Source: Lachnospiraceae bacterium UBA1755 (GTDB lineage Bacteria; Bacillota; Clostridia; Lachnospirales; Lachnospiraceae). Taken from it: a stretch of DNA of 21,941 nt. Below are positions 1-7,799 of this stretch, one piece after another. The translations under genes were made by a program, and so were the position numbers. Where the stretch lies: contig DCHJ01000041.1 of NCBI GenBank assembly GCA_002314805.1, forward strand, positions 3,199 through 25,139. The letters are read 5' to 3'. Position 1 is the first letter of the stretch; each line of letters opens with the position of its first letter. The notes beneath the pieces are model-generated. The model did not search any database, was not told where the DNA came from, and saw only the letters and a program-made list of their open reading frames with translations.

Positions 1-222
1 GCCAAAGAATTTGACCTCCTTGCATTCCTTGCATCCAATCCAAACCATGTATATACCAAGGCAGAGCTCTTTAATGAGATATGGGAGATGGAATCGGTGG
101 GCGACGATGTGGCCACTGTTACGGTACATATCAAGAAGATCAGGGAAAAGCTTGAGGATACCACCTCCAATTCCAAATATATCGAGACCATCTGGGGAGT
201 AGGTTACAGATTCAGAGATTAA
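1..222 (+). CDS. Response regulator, OmpR/PhoB family, C-terminal part (partial, 5' end outside window)
   Basis: Reading frame 1 is open from the first base to a TAA at 220-222 and gives 73 residues of a winged-helix DNA-binding domain. The recognisable blocks are KEFDLLAFLASNPN at the start, the recognition-helix region TVTVHIKKIREKLED, and the family-typical ending YIETIWGVGYRFRD. This matches the C-terminal effector domain of OmpR/PhoB-type two-component regulators, which bind promoter DNA when the missing N-terminal receiver domain is phosphorylated. The receiver domain and start codon lie upstream of the window. No sensor kinase gene follows, although regulator-kinase pairs are often adjacent; the kinase may lie upstream. 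Its target genes cannot be told from the sequence. Confidence 0.93.
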   Translation, partial: AKEFDLLAFLASNPNHVYTKAELFNEIWEMESVGDDVATVTVHIKKIREKLEDTTSNSKYIETIWGVGYRFRD

Positions 223-392
223 GGGTACATGAACCGTAGGATACGGAGCAGGGGACAGGAGGACCGCGGGCTGAATATCCGGGAACAAAATGACCGGGAA
301 TTAATACGCCGCAGCATTCATATCCGGGTCTGGTGCAGGAATTCAGGAAGCAGTATTAATAGACAAAAAGACTGATAATAAATACGAATATT
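223..392. other. Gene-poor intergenic stretch downstream of the response regulator
   Basis: I found no convincing gene or terminator in this stretch. A short open frame runs from an ATG at 229 to a TGA at 373-375 (48 codons, very Arg-rich: MNRRIRSRGQEDRG at the start). It has no good ribosome site and no recognisable domain. It could be the degraded start of a kinase or chance. The sequence is not obviously repetitive and leads into the TetR operator region. Confidence 0.5.
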
Positions 393-482
393 CTGTCAGA
401 AGGTACAAAACTGACAGATTGTCACCACACATATTGACAGGTTGTCACTCCGGTGTTAGTATAGCACGGTGACAGCCTGTCA
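393..482. promoter_or_regulatory. Array of inverted-repeat operators upstream of the TetR/efflux operon
   Basis: Three near-identical 13-bp inverted repeats are visible: TGACAGATTGTCA at 412-424, TGACAGGTTGTCA at 435-447 and TGACAGCCTGTCA at 470-482. The last is perfectly symmetric around one central base. An extra half-site, CTGTCAG, lies at 393-399. That makes seven TGACA/TGTCA half-sites in about 90 bp. The middle repeat covers the -35 box and the last one the predicted transcription start, the classic positions for repression. The obvious candidate ligand is the TetR-family protein encoded directly downstream, which would give autoregulation of the whole pump operon. Binding by that protein is inferred from position only. 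Confidence 0.8.
434..462 (+). promoter_or_regulatory. Sigma-A-type promoter of the TetR-RND operon
   Basis: A perfect -35 box TTGACA (434-439), a 17-bp spacer and a -10 box TAGTAT (457-462) predict transcription starting near 469-470. The -35 box is embedded in the operator at 435-447, and the start point coincides with the operator at 470-482. Bound repressor should therefore block RNA polymerase directly. Confidence 0.75.
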
Positions 483-547
483 TTTTGTTGCTGCCGGCTG
501 CTTCGGGGACAGTTCCCGGAGCTTTGTGTGAATAAGGGGAGAGTATT

Positions 548-1177
548 ATGCCCAGCGAGAGATTTTTCAAATTGGATGATGATAAGCAGCAGAGGATCAT
601 GGATGCGTCTATTGATGAATTCCTCAGATCCGGTTATACAGATGCGTCGATCAATCAGATAATTAAGGAGGCCGAAATATCAAGAGGCAGCTTCTATACA
701 TATTTCACGGACAAGTCGGAGCTGTTCGCACATATTTTCAATAAGATGAAGCTGCTGGCAAAAAAAGAGATAATAAGATACCTGAAAAAGTGTGACGGAA
801 ACCTTTTTGAAGCCTGCAGATGCCTCATGCAGCGGGGACTCTCCCTCAGACCGGCCCACGCAGACCGGATGACTCAGCTGTTCTGCCGCCTGCTGTCCAA
901 AAAGGATATACTGGAGCATATCTCCTATGTGGGCGTAGGGGACGGTCACGGGGATCCTGTACTTAATGAGATGGTTCAGGAGATGTATGACAATCTGGAC
1001 GATATGAAGGATTGCATTTCCAGAGATAATTTCACTCCTGTCGTGGATATGCTGATGACGATAAGCATAAAAGCTCTGACTACGGCAAGCGGCAGTAATA
1101 AGGATTATTCAGTCGAAATCCTGTATAAGCAGTATGACATCATAGAGAGAGGAATCAGAGGAGGAGCTTTAAAATGA
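548..1177 (+). CDS. TetR/AcrR-family transcriptional repressor, likely controlling the downstream RND pump
   Basis: This 209-aa protein has the length and build of TetR/AcrR regulators. An N-terminal three-helix DNA-binding domain contains a helix-turn-helix at about residues 33-52 (ASINQIIKEAEISRGSFYTY, a typical 'I..ia..agvs.gtfY.yF' pattern) followed by the usual F-x-D-K-x-x-L element. The rest is a variable all-helical ligand and dimerisation domain. The start is an ATG at 548 behind a GGGGAGAG ribosome site at 536-543. The stop codon overlaps the start of the adaptor gene (ATGA at 1174-1177), so the repressor is the first gene of the pump operon. Dyad operators around its promoter suggest it represses itself and the pump until an inducer binds. 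The inducer is unknown. Confidence 0.93.
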   Translation: MPSERFFKLDDDKQQRIMDASIDEFLRSGYTDASINQIIKEAEISRGSFYTYFTDKSELFAHIFNKMKLLAKKEIIRYLKKCDGNLFEACRCLMQRGLSLRPAHADRMTQLFCRLLSKKDILEHISYVGVGDGHGDPVLNEMVQEMYDNLDDMKDCISRDNFTPVVDMLMTISIKALTTASGSNKDYSVEILYKQYDIIERGIRGGALK

Positions 1178-2247
1178 GTGATGGAGCAAAGAAGAATTAC
1201 GGCAGGATCGTAAAATGGATACTTATCATACTGGTGGCTGCTGTGGCAATAATCATCGGTATCAGACTTATTATTAACAGCAGACACCCGGCCAAGGACG
1301 AAAGACCGGTAGTACGTGTGGAGATGCCTCAGAGGAGAGATATTTCGGTATTCACAGAGCAGATCGGTACGGTACACCCTTCAGAGACAGTAAATGTACT
1401 GGCAATGATGTCGGGAGAGATCCTGGAGGTCAGCTTCAATGCCGGTGATAAGGTAAAGAAGGGCGACAAGCTTGCCGTCATCAATTCAGACGGTCTTAAG
1501 GCGGTTGAGATCCAGGTTGATGCAGCCAGGATCCAGCTGGATGCGGCAAAGGACAATCTGGAAAGGATGACAGAGCTCTATAAGACCGGTGCCATATCAC
1601 AGTCCAGCTTCGAACAGGTTCAGGCTGCAGCAGAGGGCGCACAGCTTTCCTATGATGCAGCAAAGGAAAATTACGATATTCAGAAGAAATATTCACATAT
1701 TACGGCACCTATCGACGGTACTGTTGAGTACAAGAACGCAGAGGTACATAAGTTTGCGCAGCAGGGCAGCCCGCTGGCGGTTATTTCCGGGGAAGGAAAA
1801 AATCTGGTTGAGTTTGGAGTGACTGAAGACTCTGTCAATGCGATCGCGCCGGGAGACAGGGTGCTGGTTCAGAAGCAGGGCTATGAGAGCACAGGTACGA
1901 TCACCGAGATCAACAGGATGATCGGGCAAAACGGGCTATACAGCGTCAAGGCGGATCTTGATCTTGAGGGTGATATTTCCAATAATTCCAGAGTGGTAGT
2001 GACAGTGCTCAAGAAGCACGCAGACGGTGCACTGTCAGTACCGATCACGGCAGTTTATCATGCAGGAGATACAGCATTTGTATACGTGCTTGATGAGGAT
2101 AATACCGCAAAAAAGACAGAGGTTGAAACCGGTATCTATGACGATGAATATATGGAGATAGCTGAAGGTCTTGCGGAGACGGATAAAGTCATCTATACGT
2201 GGAGCAAGGAGTTATTCAACGGCGCAGAAGTTATTGTCAGTGATTAA
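1174..2247 (+). CDS. RND efflux periplasmic-adaptor-type (membrane fusion) protein, HlyD/AcrA family
   Basis: This 357-aa adaptor links an RND pump to its TolC-type partner. The N-terminus is cytosolic, and residues about 14-34 form one hydrophobic anchor; there is no lipobox cysteine. A split lipoyl domain flanks a short alpha-helical hairpin: the first half is about residues 70-104 (VSFNAGDKVKKGDKL) and the second about 172-205 (SHITAPIDGTV). The hairpin, about 108-170, is Ala/Gln/Glu-rich. Beta-barrel and membrane-proximal domains follow (GDRVLV, VPITAVY, VETGIYDDEYMEI). The gene overlaps the repressor by 4 bases and lies 26 bases before the transporter, with AAAGGAG just ahead of the latter. 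The hairpin is shorter than in Gram-negative AcrA. The exported substrate is not predictable. Confidence 0.93.
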   Translation: MSDGAKKNYGRIVKWILIILVAAVAIIIGIRLIINSRHPAKDERPVVRVEMPQRRDISVFTEQIGTVHPSETVNVLAMMSGEILEVSFNAGDKVKKGDKLAVINSDGLKAVEIQVDAARIQLDAAKDNLERMTELYKTGAISQSSFEQVQAAAEGAQLSYDAAKENYDIQKKYSHITAPIDGTVEYKNAEVHKFAQQGSPLAVISGEGKNLVEFGVTEDSVNAIAPGDRVLVQKQGYESTGTITEINRMIGQNGLYSVKADLDLEGDISNNSRVVVTVLKKHADGALSVPITAVYHAGDTAFVYVLDEDNTAKKTEVETGIYDDEYMEIAEGLAETDKVIYTWSKELFNGAEVIVSD

Positions 2248-2273
2248 AGGCAGGGATAGCAAAAGGAGCAAAG

Positions 2274-5200
2274 ATGATCAGACTAACCAAGTTTTCACTT
2301 AAGAGACCTGTCACATTGATACTGATAATCGTGGCGGTACTGTATTTTGGACTGTCGGCTGTGTTTTCCTCACCGATGGAGCTGACCCCGGATATGAACA
2401 TGCCGATGCAGGTCGTAGCGACAGTATATGCGGGTGCTTCACCTGAGGATATTAATGAGCTTGTAACAAAACCGCTTGAGGGCGCAGTATCGACTCTGGC
2501 CGGGATCGATACTGTCGGAGCTTATTCCATGGAGAACATGTCCATGGTAATACTTCAGTATGATTACGGCACAGATATGGATACGGCATATCTTGATCTG
2601 CGCAAGAGCCTTGATATTGTCAAGAATACTCTTCCCGAGGATGTCCAGGAGCCAACCATCTATCAGATCGATATCAATGCCGAGGAGTCTATGGCTATTG
2701 CCATAATGGGCGGTTCAGATAAGAATCTTTACAATTACGTCAACGACAAGGTGGTCCCGGAGATCGAGAAGATCGCCTCCGTAGGTGAGGTCAGTCTTCT
2801 GGGAGGTCAGGAGAGCTATATCAGGATCGAACTGATCCCGGAAAAAATGAGCCAGTACGGACTCAGCATGTCCACGGTAGTCGGTCTTGTCAGTGCAGCA
2901 GATTTTTCACTTCCTGCCGGAAGTGTTGATTACGGACGTCAGGAGCTGAACCTGACTGTCGGCGCAGATTATAAGGACATTGAGAGGATCAGAAACATAC
3001 CGCTTCCGCTCATGACCGGTGATGTGATACATCTTTCAGATGTTGCAAAAGTCACCAATACTCTTAAGGAGCAGGAATCCATAGCAAGGTACGGCGGACA
3101 GGATGTCGTGACACTCCTTATTACCAAGCAGCAGTCGGCAAGTGCTGTGACACTTTCTAAAAAGGTTATCAGTACACTTGAGGAGATTAAAGCCGGCAAC
3201 AGTACCTTTGATTACAGAGTCATTTATGACTCGGCAGAGCTGATAAAGTCAGCACTCACTTCCGTGTTTGAGACCCTGCTCATAGCGATCGCGCTTGCGA
3301 TGATAGTACTGTTTGTGTTCTTCGGAGACTGGAAAGCATCAGTCATCGTCGGCAGCTCGATCCCTGTGTCCGTACTCGTAACGCTCACACTTATGTCGGC
3401 TGCAGGCTTCAGTATGAATATCATATCTGTAGGGGCTCTGGCACTGGGTGTCGGCATGATAGTAGATAACTCCATTGTTGTATTGGAGAGCTGCTTCAGA
3501 GCTAAGGACAGTCTGGATTTCAGAGAGGCTGCTGTTGAGGGCACGAGGATAGTCATGGGTTCTATCTTCGGAGGTACGGCAACTACCTGCGTGGTTTTTA
3601 TTCCTCTTGCGATCCTCAAGGGACTCACAGGACAGATATTCAGGCAGCTGGGCTTTACTATCGTGTTCTGTATGATATCCTCATTCTTTGCGGCGATCAT
3701 GATAGTCCCGCTTCTGTATTACCGGGCAAAGCCGGTAGAAAAGACGAAGTCTCTCTCCGGCAGATTCATGGCAGGAATACAGGAAGGGTACAGGAGCTTC
3801 GTGCGCTGGGTGATCCCGCAGACTAAAAGGGTCATAGGTGTGACGGTACTGCTGCTTGTACTTTCCGTGTCCATGATAGTGCTGGTGGGTACAGAGCTCA
3901 TCCCGTCAGTCGATGAGGGACAGATAGCTGTCTCTGCGAAGGTACAGCCCGGTATGAAGATCGAGTCAGTCACGGAGATATCTGAAAAGCTGGAGGACTA
4001 TATAGCAGCTCAGGAGGATGTGAAGGAGTACCAGGTATCATACGGTAGCGGTGCGCTCAATGTGATGGGCACTGGCTCATCGGATACCATCACTGTTACG
4101 GCATATCTTAAAAAGAGCAGAAAGCACAGTACGGATGAGCTTGTAAAGCTCTGGCAGAAGGATGTCAACGCAATGCCTGATATTACAGCTTCCGTTGAGA
4201 AATCCTCAAGCATGGGCCTTAACATGATGAGCTCTTCCGGTGTCTCGGTCAATCTCCAGAGCACCGATTATGAACTTCTCAAGAAGACTGCTGATGAGGT
4301 AGTCGAGGCTCTGCATGATGAGAACTTTATAGAAAAGCCTCATTCAAGTGCCGAGAATACAGCTCCGGTAGTGAAGGTTGAGATCGATCCGGTGAAGGCA
4401 GAGGCCTGCGGACTGACTCCGGCAGCGATCGCAGGTACTGTATATCTTAATCTTTCCGGTAAGGAAGTTATGAATTACACTTCAGACGGAAATGAAGTGT
4501 CAGTCATGCTCGAGAATAAAGAAGGGCTTTATGACAGTATTGAAGGTGTAAAGAGCATGCTCATTACCACTGCGGCAGGCACCGTTGTGCCCCTTGAGGA
4601 CATAGCGGAGGTTTATTTCCAGGACAGTGCAAGGACTGTAAGCAGAGAGAACAAGCTTTATACAGTTTCCATAACCGGTCAGATTCCGGAATCCTATGAG
4701 GATACGGCACAGAGCCTTACTGAAGAATTCGTAGAGAATTATGGACTTCCCGAAGGTGTGGAGGTAAGGACAAGTGCCATGATGGAGATGATGAATGAGG
4801 AGCTTACAGGTCTTCTTGGTGCGATCATCACAGCTGTATTCCTGGTATTCATCGTAATGGCAATGCAGTTTGAGTCACCCAGACTGTCACTTATGGTTAT
4901 GTTTACAGTACCCTTCTCACTTATAGGAGCTTTCGGACTCCTGTTCCTGTTTAATATCAAGCTCAGCATGGTATCTATGATGGGTATGCTGATGATGGTC
5001 GGAACGGTAGTTAATAACGGAATTCTTTATGTTGATACAGTAAACCAGTACAGACATGAGATGGAGCTTTCAGAGGCTCTGGTAGAGGCAGGGGCAACCC
5101 GTATCAGACCTATGCTCATGACAACACTTACAACAGTGCTTGCGATGATCCCGCTGGCTCTGGGCATCGGGCAGGCCGGTCAGCTCATGCAGGGACTTGC

Positions 5201-5315
5201 CATGGTAAATATCGGAGGACTCGTTGCATCCACATTGCTCACATTGCTGCTTCTGCCGACGATCTATGCGATGTTTGACAGGAGGAAGAAGATAAGGACG
5301 GAGGTTGAAGGATGA
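2274..5315 (+). CDS. RND-family multidrug/solute efflux transporter (AcrB/HAE-type)
   Basis: At 1013 aa the protein has full RND length: a first membrane helix at about residues 11-31, a large extracytoplasmic loop (about 35-325), a helix cluster at about 326-485, a further membrane helix at about 518-538, a second loop (about 540-845) and a final helix cluster (about 846-1000). These are the two-fold repeated halves of AcrB-like proton-driven pumps. Typical blocks are FSLKRPVTLILIIVAVLYFG, a TM4-like GVGMIVDNSIVVLES (393-406), GLTGQIFRQLGFTIV and a TM10-like VGTVVNNGILYVD. Of the AcrB proton-relay triad, the first Asp is kept (D398), the second is Asn (N399), and the TM10 Lys is Asn (N914). 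The gene ends in a 4-base overlap with the first TolC-like gene. The family assignment is firm; the substrate is unknown. Confidence 0.96.
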   Translation: MIRLTKFSLKRPVTLILIIVAVLYFGLSAVFSSPMELTPDMNMPMQVVATVYAGASPEDINELVTKPLEGAVSTLAGIDTVGAYSMENMSMVILQYDYGTDMDTAYLDLRKSLDIVKNTLPEDVQEPTIYQIDINAEESMAIAIMGGSDKNLYNYVNDKVVPEIEKIASVGEVSLLGGQESYIRIELIPEKMSQYGLSMSTVVGLVSAADFSLPAGSVDYGRQELNLTVGADYKDIERIRNIPLPLMTGDVIHLSDVAKVTNTLKEQESIARYGGQDVVTLLITKQQSASAVTLSKKVISTLEEIKAGNSTFDYRVIYDSAELIKSALTSVFETLLIAIALAMIVLFVFFGDWKASVIVGSSIPVSVLVTLTLMSAAGFSMNIISVGALALGVGMIVDNSIVVLESCFRAKDSLDFREAAVEGTRIVMGSIFGGTATTCVVFIPLAILKGLTGQIFRQLGFTIVFCMISSFFAAIMIVPLLYYRAKPVEKTKSLSGRFMAGIQEGYRSFVRWVIPQTKRVIGVTVLLLVLSVSMIVLVGTELIPSVDEGQIAVSAKVQPGMKIESVTEISEKLEDYIAAQEDVKEYQVSYGSGALNVMGTGSSDTITVTAYLKKSRKHSTDELVKLWQKDVNAMPDITASVEKSSSMGLNMMSSSGVSVNLQSTDYELLKKTADEVVEALHDENFIEKPHSSAENTAPVVKVEIDPVKAEACGLTPAAIAGTVYLNLSGKEVMNYTSDGNEVSVMLENKEGLYDSIEGVKSMLITTAAGTVVPLEDIAEVYFQDSARTVSRENKLYTVSITGQIPESYEDTAQSLTEEFVENYGLPEGVEVRTSAMMEMMNEELTGLLGAIITAVFLVFIVMAMQFESPRLSLMVMFTVPFSLIGAFGLLFLFNIKLSMVSMMGMLMMVGTVVNNGILYVDTVNQYRHEMELSEALVEAGATRIRPMLMTTLTTVLAMIPLALGIGQAGQLMQGLAMVNIGGLVASTLLTLLLLPTIYAMFDRRKKIRTEVEG

Positions 5316-6472
5316 TCAGAAAATATGCTGCGGCAGCTATCATATCTGTCCTGTGCATTGGCTGTGTCCTGACGGCTTATGCAGGTACTCCTGAATTCGG
5401 CAGGACTCAGGAGGAGTGGGACAGACTCAGAGATAATACGATCGAATATGATGAGCTTGATGATCTGGTAGGTGAGTATAATCCCACGGTCAGAAACAAT
5501 GAGATAGAGCTTAAGAACTATAAGCAGGATTACGGCACTACCAATGAACAGCTGAGGCAGAAGTATTCAGATATGGCCGATGAACTGAGGGCTTCCATTG
5601 ACTACGGAGATCCGTCTGATATGCAGTACGCATACAGTGCTACTTCTGCATTGATCAATGAATCCTCGGCAGACAGGCTCGAGCAGCTGGCGGATTCGTC
5701 GCTTGATGATTACGAGACTACAAAGCTCGGATACGAGATGGCAGAAAAGACTCTTGCCCAGACCGCAAGATCCAATATGATCGCATATCGCAACAGCATA
5801 CTGACTGCTGAGAAGAATAAACTCAATACTGAACTTATGAAGGCTCAGCTGGAGGCAGCTAAGGTACAGGCCGGTACCGGCACATTGACTCAGATCGATG
5901 TATATACGGCGACGGAGGACCTCATGAATGCGCAGAAGGAGCTGACAGTTTCAGAGGCGACGGCCCGTGCTGCAGCCAAGAAGCTTCAGATCATGTGCGG
6001 ATGGCGATATGATGACGAACCTGTGATAGGAACGCTCCCTGAGCCTGATATGGCAGCCATCGCCGCAGTTGATCTGGCTGCAGACACTCAGAAGGCTATT
6101 GACAGTAATTATACGCTTAAGATCAATGAACAGAAGCTCGCCAATGCAGAATCGGCCTCTTCCAAGGATTCGACAAAGATCGCAATAGATACAAATAAGA
6201 GCAACATAAAGATAAGCATGGAAAGCTTTTACGACACGCTTAATTCCGCAAAACTTGTCTATGAGTATTCCGTGATGGCAAGTGATGTGCAGCAGCAGCT
6301 TCTCACCATAGCAGAGAGGAAGTTTGAAGTGGGTGAGATAAGTCAGCTTGAGCTTAAGGCTCAGCAGGTGGCTGCCAGAAATGCAGCCATCGCAGCAGAG
6401 CAGGCAGGGAACAGTCTGCTGGAAGCCAAGATGAATTACGACTGCGCTGCTGCAGGACTTGCAGCTGCATAA
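5312..6472 (+). CDS. TolC-like exported protein of the RND operon (first copy)
   Basis: This 386-aa protein has a signal peptide (charged start, hydrophobic residues 6-21, likely cleavage after AYA at 24). The mature part is almost entirely long, Ala/Gln/Glu-rich helices with coiled-coil character, as in outer-membrane efflux (TolC) proteins. Near the N-terminus is EEWDRLRDNTIEYDELDDLV followed by YNPT, and after the first helical hairpin comes MCGWRYDD; both recur in the next gene. No lipobox is evident despite cysteines at 15 and 18. It overlaps the transporter gene (ATGA, 5312-5315), so it is almost certainly the exit-duct or coiled-coil partner of this pump. In a host without an outer membrane, its partner surface would be the cell wall or the adaptor hairpin. 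TolC family membership is judged from architecture and operon position. Confidence 0.85.
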   Translation: MIRKYAAAAIISVLCIGCVLTAYAGTPEFGRTQEEWDRLRDNTIEYDELDDLVGEYNPTVRNNEIELKNYKQDYGTTNEQLRQKYSDMADELRASIDYGDPSDMQYAYSATSALINESSADRLEQLADSSLDDYETTKLGYEMAEKTLAQTARSNMIAYRNSILTAEKNKLNTELMKAQLEAAKVQAGTGTLTQIDVYTATEDLMNAQKELTVSEATARAAAKKLQIMCGWRYDDEPVIGTLPEPDMAAIAAVDLAADTQKAIDSNYTLKINEQKLANAESASSKDSTKIAIDTNKSNIKISMESFYDTLNSAKLVYEYSVMASDVQQQLLTIAERKFEVGEISQLELKAQQVAARNAAIAAEQAGNSLLEAKMNYDCAAAGLAAA

Positions 6473-6478
6473 GGGTGG
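6471..6478 (+). promoter_or_regulatory. Ribosome binding site fixing the start of the second TolC-like gene
   Basis: AAGGGTGG lies 4 bases before the ATG at 6483. An in-frame ATG further upstream at 6459 lies inside the previous gene, lacks such a site and would put charged residues (MQLHKGGQ) ahead of the signal peptide. The start at 6483 is therefore preferred. Confidence 0.7.
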
Positions 6479-6482
6479 ACAG

Positions 6483-7679
6483 ATGAAGAAAACACGTGTT
6501 ATTACAATTGCAATGTGCATATTCAGTCTGCTGGCGGCAATACCGGTATATGCACAGCAGACAAAGCCCCGGAATCCGTCAGAGGCTGCAATGTCAGAGG
6601 CAGAGCTTAACGGCTATTCCGAGGAACAGTGGAGTATGCTTAAGGATAACCGGCTCGAGTATGGGGAGATAAAGGAGCTGGTGCACAGCTTCAATCCGAC
6701 TATGTCCGGATACTGGGAGTCCTTTGATGATGGTATGCGGAGCGTGGAATACTCCATTGATGTCATGAAGGAGGCAAAGAAAAGCGCTGAGGATACCTTT
6801 GACCTGTATAAGAGCAATCCTTATCTCAGTGCTGAGGACAGGGCAAATCTGATGATGCTGGTTGCAATGACATCATCAGCGCTCACACAGTACAATGATA
6901 CATACAGGAGTCTTAAAAAGAGCAGTGCCGCAAGGCAGATAGCCATGGGAGAGGATCAGTATGTCAGAGCTGTGCAGAAGATGATGATCGGCTATAAGAC
7001 CATGGAATCTAATGTCAGGATCCTCAAAAAGCTTGTGGAGCTCAATGAAGCAAGTCTTAAGGCATACAGGGATATGCAGGATAAGGGGATGGCCACGGAA
7101 ACAGAGGTTCTTAAGGCACAGGCAGAGCTTATCTCTGCCAGATCCAGTCTGGCAGGCCTTGAGGCGGCAGCAAAACAGCTGTATGCACAGCTTATCACCA
7201 TGTGCGGCTGGAAGGCGGACGATGCTGTCGTGATCGGAGATATCCCTGAGGCAGATGAGGCTCAGATCGCAGCCATGGATCCGGCAGCGGATTTTGCCAG
7301 GGCGGCAGGTAATAATACAACTCTTATTTCTCTCAGACAGCAGGGACGCAATAAGCACGAAGGCGCACTGAAGGCCCAGGACGATTACTACACATTTATG
7401 GAAGACAGTCTCAGAATCAGGCTTGACACATTGTATGCCGCAGTAATAGGCGCGCAGTATGAATACGAAGGAGCCAGGGCCGGCTGCGAGGGAGCCGGTA
7501 TCAGCAGGGAAGCCATGAAGAAGCAGCATGATTCCGGCATGCTCAGTGATGCACAGTATATTGGCTCCCAGATACAGCTGCTCCGTAAGGAGGCTGCACT
7601 TGAGACCGCACGCAATAATCTGAGACAGGCTGCAGAGGATTATGAATGGGCAGTAAGAGGATATTGCGACATCAACTGA
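6483..7679 (+). CDS. TolC-like exported protein of the RND operon (second, paralogous copy)
   Basis: With the start at 6483 the protein has 398 aa and opens with a clean signal peptide (MKKTR, hydrophobic stretch to about 20, likely cleavage after PVYA at 24). The rest is long helical, Ala/Lys/Glu-rich hairpins as in TolC-family proteins. It is a diverged tandem duplicate of the preceding gene. Compare SEEQWSMLKDNRLEYGEIKELV and FNPT with the first copy's EEWDRLRDN...IEYDEL and YNPT, and MCGWKADDAVVIGDIPEAD with MCGWRYDDEPVIGTLPEPD. The gap to the first copy is 10 bases, so both are co-transcribed. TolC proteins are trimers; two paralogues could form mixed assemblies or have separate roles, which is inference. 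No clear terminator follows. Confidence 0.84.
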   Translation: MKKTRVITIAMCIFSLLAAIPVYAQQTKPRNPSEAAMSEAELNGYSEEQWSMLKDNRLEYGEIKELVHSFNPTMSGYWESFDDGMRSVEYSIDVMKEAKKSAEDTFDLYKSNPYLSAEDRANLMMLVAMTSSALTQYNDTYRSLKKSSAARQIAMGEDQYVRAVQKMMIGYKTMESNVRILKKLVELNEASLKAYRDMQDKGMATETEVLKAQAELISARSSLAGLEAAAKQLYAQLITMCGWKADDAVVIGDIPEADEAQIAAMDPAADFARAAGNNTTLISLRQQGRNKHEGALKAQDDYYTFMEDSLRIRLDTLYAAVIGAQYEYEGARAGCEGAGISREAMKKQHDSGMLSDAQYIGSQIQLLRKEAALETARNNLRQAAEDYEWAVRGYCDIN

Positions 7680-7719
7680 TTTCATGAAAACTCCCCGGTA
7701 TGAGCATTATCTATATCTT

Positions 7720-7768
7720 TTTTAACATTTCTGTGTTAAAATTAAACCAAATTGGCATAATTTTATGC
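7720..7768. promoter_or_regulatory. Two inverted repeats upstream of the carboxyltransferase cluster (candidate operators)
   Basis: The AT-rich gap between the efflux operon and the next cluster holds two symmetric elements. The first is TTTTAACA (7720-7727) / TGTTAAAA (7734-7741) with a 6-base centre. The second is GCATAA-TT-TTATGC (7755-7768). They overlap plausible but weak -10 boxes (TAAAAT at 7737-7742, CATAAT at 7756-7761), with no strong -35. The positions fit operators for the metabolic cluster. The half-sites resemble the TTAACA core of redox-sensing Rex operators but in the opposite orientation, so I do not assign a regulator. Confidence 0.5.
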
Positions 7769-7786
7769 TTTTTGACATGAAGGAAT

Positions 7787-7791
7787 GGAGG
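7787..7791 (+). promoter_or_regulatory. Ribosome binding site deciding the carboxyltransferase start
   Basis: GGAGG sits 8 bases before the ATG at 7800. The alternative in-frame ATG at 7785 overlaps this motif and has only a weak purine run upstream, so translation most likely begins at 7800. Confidence 0.75.
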
Positions 7792-7799
7792 AAACAGAA

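Noticed and set aside
6876..7685. Long open frame of 269 codons on the minus strand
   Set aside because: It lies wholly antisense to the second TolC-like gene, has a Cys/Ile/Leu-rich composition typical of reverse frames and no recognisable domain or start signal.
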